Source of the DNA: Pseudomonadota bacterium
Lineage (GTDB): Bacteria; Desulfobacterota; GWC2-55-46; JADFVP01
Reading direction: 5' to 3'
Length of the DNA stretch: 7,727 nucleotides
NCBI GenBank assembly: GCA_015222595.1
Contig: JADFVP010000088.1
Location: 1 to 7,727, forward strand
Made by a program: the position numbers and the translations under genes. Shown here in pieces: positions 6,301 through 7,727 of this stretch; the stretch's first letter is position 1; each line of letters begins with the position of its first letter. The notes beneath the pieces are model-generated. The model did no database searches. It saw only the letters and a list, made by a program, of their open reading frames with translations, and had not been told where the DNA came from.

Positions 6301-7674
6301 CTCTTTGTACTCGGCGTCCGTTGTCTCGCCGGACTTGAGTATGGAGGTGCTACGGCCGAACACCTCTTCGAGCGTGTAGCCGGTCAGTTCCGTAAACTTG
6401 GGATTGACGTACTCTATATTGCCCTTGAGGTCGGTAATGACGACGGTGGACGGGCTCTGCTCTACGACCCTGGAGAGTTTGTGCACCTCATCCTCTGCTC
6501 GCCTGCGCTCGAACACCTCTACCGTAAGCCTTCTGTTGCGAACCGTTATGGACAACGACAGACCGAAGAAGATTATAGCTGTGACGCCGAGCACCCAGAG
6601 CACGGTGTTGCGTATCTCGTAGTACGAGGCGTAGGCCTCGGCAACATCTATCTCCGCTGCCAGTCCGAAACCGTACTTCTTGTCCCAGCGCCATGCACCG
6701 ACTACGGGAACGCCCCGGTAGTCGCGGTAGCCTTGAGTGTCTACCCCGTCGCGTCCGGCCACGGCCTCCTCGGCCATATAGGTTAAGGGCTGCTCATCGC
6801 GCGCAACGCCTGAGCTGTAGCCCTTTGTAAGGTCGCCGCCCGGGTCTTTGAGCTGAAGGTTCAGTATACTGCGTTCCTGATCTCCTATAAGCCCCAGCTC
6901 ACGAAGAGTGGCGTCGAACCTGCTCTCGGTTACAAGAAAGCCCAATCTGTTAAAAGCATAGGTGTCTCCGGTATGGCCGGTACGCGCCATCTGTACCGTC
7001 CTGGTAAAGTAGATTGCGGGGTCAATACGGATCGTAAAGGCGGCAATTACGGCGCCCGACTCGTCTAGAACCGGCACGCCGACGAACATCGTCGACTCGT
7101 TGGAGGCAAGTTCGCCCGAAACTCCCGGAAGGGGAACATCCGAACGGGTCGGCAGAACGAGCACATCTTCGCCCATAAAAATTCTGTCGAGGTAATCGCC
7201 GTTCTTATCGAGCAGGTTCGTCTCGTTCAGGTTGGCGTCGCGCATTGAGGCGATATTTACTCTATCCGGTGTTACCACAAAGAAGCCGAGGAATCCGTGC
7301 TCTTCGAGAACCGGGCCGACTACCTTGCGCAGCTCGATAAGGGCCGAACTCTTCTTCAACTCGACGCCTGTGCTGTGCAGCGCTATAAGCTCTCTTACAG
7401 ATGAGACGGTATCCGGCCTGTCAACAATGTGGTGCGCATCGCTGATACGGTCTACTGCCCAATGCCCTACAGCGTTGTGCGTGATCTTCAGCGTATTCTG
7501 CAGCTTGTCTCCAACATCGTGCGCCGTGCGGGCCTCTATCCTATCGAGAGCGAACCACGAAATTATCGTAACCAGCAGCAGGCCGACCACGCCGATGACA
7601 ATGCCAAGGTTCTTCTGCCTGAAGTACCTTGGACCGGACCCGTCTTCCGGGTGCCTTCTCTCTTCGCGCTCCAT
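3304..7674 (-). CDS. Hybrid sensor histidine kinase: dCache, five PAS, HisKA, HATPase, receiver
   Basis: A membrane two-component sensor of 1456 residues that should autophosphorylate on His and pass phosphate to its own receiver. In order: membrane segment 1 (about 23-45); an extracytoplasmic double-Cache ligand-binding domain (about 50-350, ending in the typical GVPVVGAWRWDKKYGFGLAA); membrane segment 2 (about 356-378); PAS1 (403-511); a charged coiled-coil-like stretch (512-556); PAS2 (557-675); PAS3 (693-804); PAS4 (816-931); PAS5 (945-1059). Each PAS ends in a DITxR/DITER motif. The HisKA H-box is GGIAHDFNN with phosphoacceptor His1084. The ATPase domain has the N-box NLVINAKQAM, DTGPGM, FDPYFTTK and GTGLGL, so it looks active. 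The C-terminal receiver (1316-1432) has acidic DDD 1321-1323, phosphoacceptor Asp1370, Ser1398/1399 and Lys1421. The usual Pro four residues after the Asp is Lys1374. No HAMP domain, output domain, phosphotransfer domain or partner regulator is seen. The ATG at 7672-7674 has AGGAG eight bases upstream. Ligand and pathway cannot be deduced, so no gene symbol is given. Confidence 0.95.
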   Translation of the reverse strand: MEREERRHPEDGSGPRYFRQKNLGIVIGVVGLLLVTIISWFALDRIEARTAHDVGDKLQNTLKITHNAVGHWAVDRISDAHHIVDRPDTVSSVRELIALHSTGVELKKSSALIELRKVVGPVLEEHGFLGFFVVTPDRVNIASMRDANLNETNLLDKNGDYLDRIFMGEDVLVLPTRSDVPLPGVSGELASNESTMFVGVPVLDESGAVIAAFTIRIDPAIYFTRTVQMARTGHTGDTYAFNRLGFLVTESRFDATLRELGLIGDQERSILNLQLKDPGGDLTKGYSSGVARDEQPLTYMAEEAVAGRDGVDTQGYRDYRGVPVVGAWRWDKKYGFGLAAEIDVAEAYASYYEIRNTVLWVLGVTAIIFFGLSLSITVRNRRLTVEVFERRRAEDEVHKLSRVVEQSPSTVVITDLKGNIEYVNPKFTELTGYTLEEVFGRSTSILKSGETTDAEYKELWERITSGRVWKGEFHNKKKNGELYWESASISPVKNTAGEVTHYIGLKEDITRRRRNEAELAEYRDNLEVLVENRSRELQREALERQKAEGSLVESEAQVRVLLDSTAEAIYGIDLDGNCTFANPACAKLLGYDTPEELLGLNMHDTIHHTRADGKPYPVEECSIYKAFLQGEGTHCDTELLWRKDGSGFPAEFWSYPIRKDSEVTGSVVTFFDITERVEASEALLETERRMKMAQSVGKVGTWDWNIVTGELIWSDEIYNLFDLVPGEVTPTFKLFNDYVHPDDRELMQSSVAEAVELHRSYRVDMRIINRDGVERVCEARGEVSYAPDGTPLRMLGTFHDITERKRAEGEIKKAFSLNVATLESTADGILVVDMESGFSGYNKKFLEMWKIPDSLMDEGDDSKVIDSIMEQLKDPEGFVRKIKELYSNPEADSFDILEFTDGRVWERYSRPQRLGAEIAGRVWSFRDITERVALEKSLIDSEGLLKEAQQIAIMGHWELFIPTGELYWSDETYRIFDLVPQQFDATYEAFLENTHPDDRDLVNSAYSDSVSSKVPYDITHRLLMADGTVKTVNEKCRTEYSDDGTPLRSVGTIQDITERVQLEEESMRAQKLESVGLLAGGIAHDFNNLLTAIIGNLSIAQFMVEDDDKVGSMLEKSEAACRRAAELTRHLLVFAKGGEPVKSVFSIASLASETVDFALKGSGIKEEMVIADGLWAVEADEGQVSQVLNNLVINAKQAMNDSGVIRVECANVKLTEGNPVKLSAGDYVQVSVEDTGPGMEHEVLQKIFDPYFTTKETGTGLGLATSYKILERHGGHISVESTPGVGTTFTLLLPARSGSAGVAPKVQEEIKTGKGRVLVMDDDESIRDLATVMLEHSGYEPVAVAEGLRAVDAFREAKEGGVPFAAVLMDLTVKGGMGGKEATERILAVDPGAVIIASSGYLNNVIMADHKKYGFAGVLPKPYTALELSRVLFEALEQSHGQTELNSELSGKEESG
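4498..4842 (-). repeat. PAS5 module, internal paralogue of PAS3
   Basis: Kinase residues about 945-1059. It shares with PAS3 the pattern G(T/H)W-TGEL-WSDE-Y-FDLVP-HPDDR-DGTPLR-GT-DITER in the same order and spacing. The similarity persists in the DNA: bases 4762-4788 match 5527-5553 at 24 of 27 positions. Confidence 0.7.
5263..5598 (-). repeat. PAS3 module, internal paralogue of PAS5
   Basis: Kinase residues about 693-804, a PAS_3-type fold by motif order. It is separated from its likely duplicate PAS5 by the unrelated PAS4, so the copies are not adjacent. The two probably arose by duplication of a module, or of a PAS pair followed by replacement of one member. Confidence 0.7.
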
Positions 7675-7682
7675 CGTTTCGA

Positions 7683-7687
7683 CTCCT
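7683..7687 (-). promoter_or_regulatory. Kinase ribosome binding site
   Basis: AGGAG on the minus strand, eight bases before the ATG at 7672-7674, confirms the kinase start. The remaining 40 bases to the window edge are leader or upstream DNA; no promoter can be identified in them. Confidence 0.75.
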
Positions 7688-7727
7688 GTAGGCTGTTTAG
7701 CTTCCGCTGCACAGTACCGTCTTTGCA

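Noticed and set aside
7675..7727. Possible cyclic-di-GMP (GEMM) riboswitch 3' end in the kinase leader, from GCAAAG near the edge
   Set aside because: Only a six-base resemblance is visible; the paired elements and tetraloop receptor expected after it are not recognisable and the 5' half is outside the window.

Overview
This 7.7 kb window carries four genes, all read leftward (minus strand). From the right edge the order is: a very large hybrid sensor histidine kinase, a ferredoxin/flavodoxin-NADP+ reductase (fpr type), hflK and hflC. No RNA gene, CRISPR array, insertion sequence or phage gene is visible. Base composition is moderate (GC a little above half) and looks uniform by eye. The HflK/HflC pair, the multi-PAS hybrid kinase and sigma-70-like promoters suggest a Gram-negative bacterium, perhaps of a deltaproteobacterial or Nitrospirota/Nitrospinota-like lineage. 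The phylum is inferred from general resemblance only; no marker gene settles it.

Layout. 1-98: downstream of hflC, with a perfect 22-bp dyad terminator at the window edge and a 15-bp tandem duplication that straddles the hflC stop codon. 99-2011: hflC and hflK, translationally coupled by a 4-base ATGA overlap. 2012-2239: hflK ribosome site and promoter, then the rho-independent terminator of the gene upstream. 2240-3052: fpr-type reductase with a GTG start. 3053-3303: a 250-bp gap with a good fpr promoter, a repeated TTGT/ACAA motif upstream of it, and a long purine-rich tract just after the kinase stop. 3304-7674: the 1456-residue kinase. 7675-7727: its ribosome site and part of its leader.

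The signals divide the window into three transcription units: kinase, fpr and hflKC. HflK and HflC are membrane proteins that together form a large complex regulating the FtsH protease; ftsH is not in the window. The reductase moves electrons between NADP(H) and ferredoxin or flavodoxin. The kinase senses an extracytoplasmic small molecule through a dCache domain and probably cytoplasmic cues through five PAS domains. A shared role for the three units is not shown by the sequence. This is mostly an ordinary housekeeping and signalling region; I found no convincing undescribed system, and the findings below are local curiosities.
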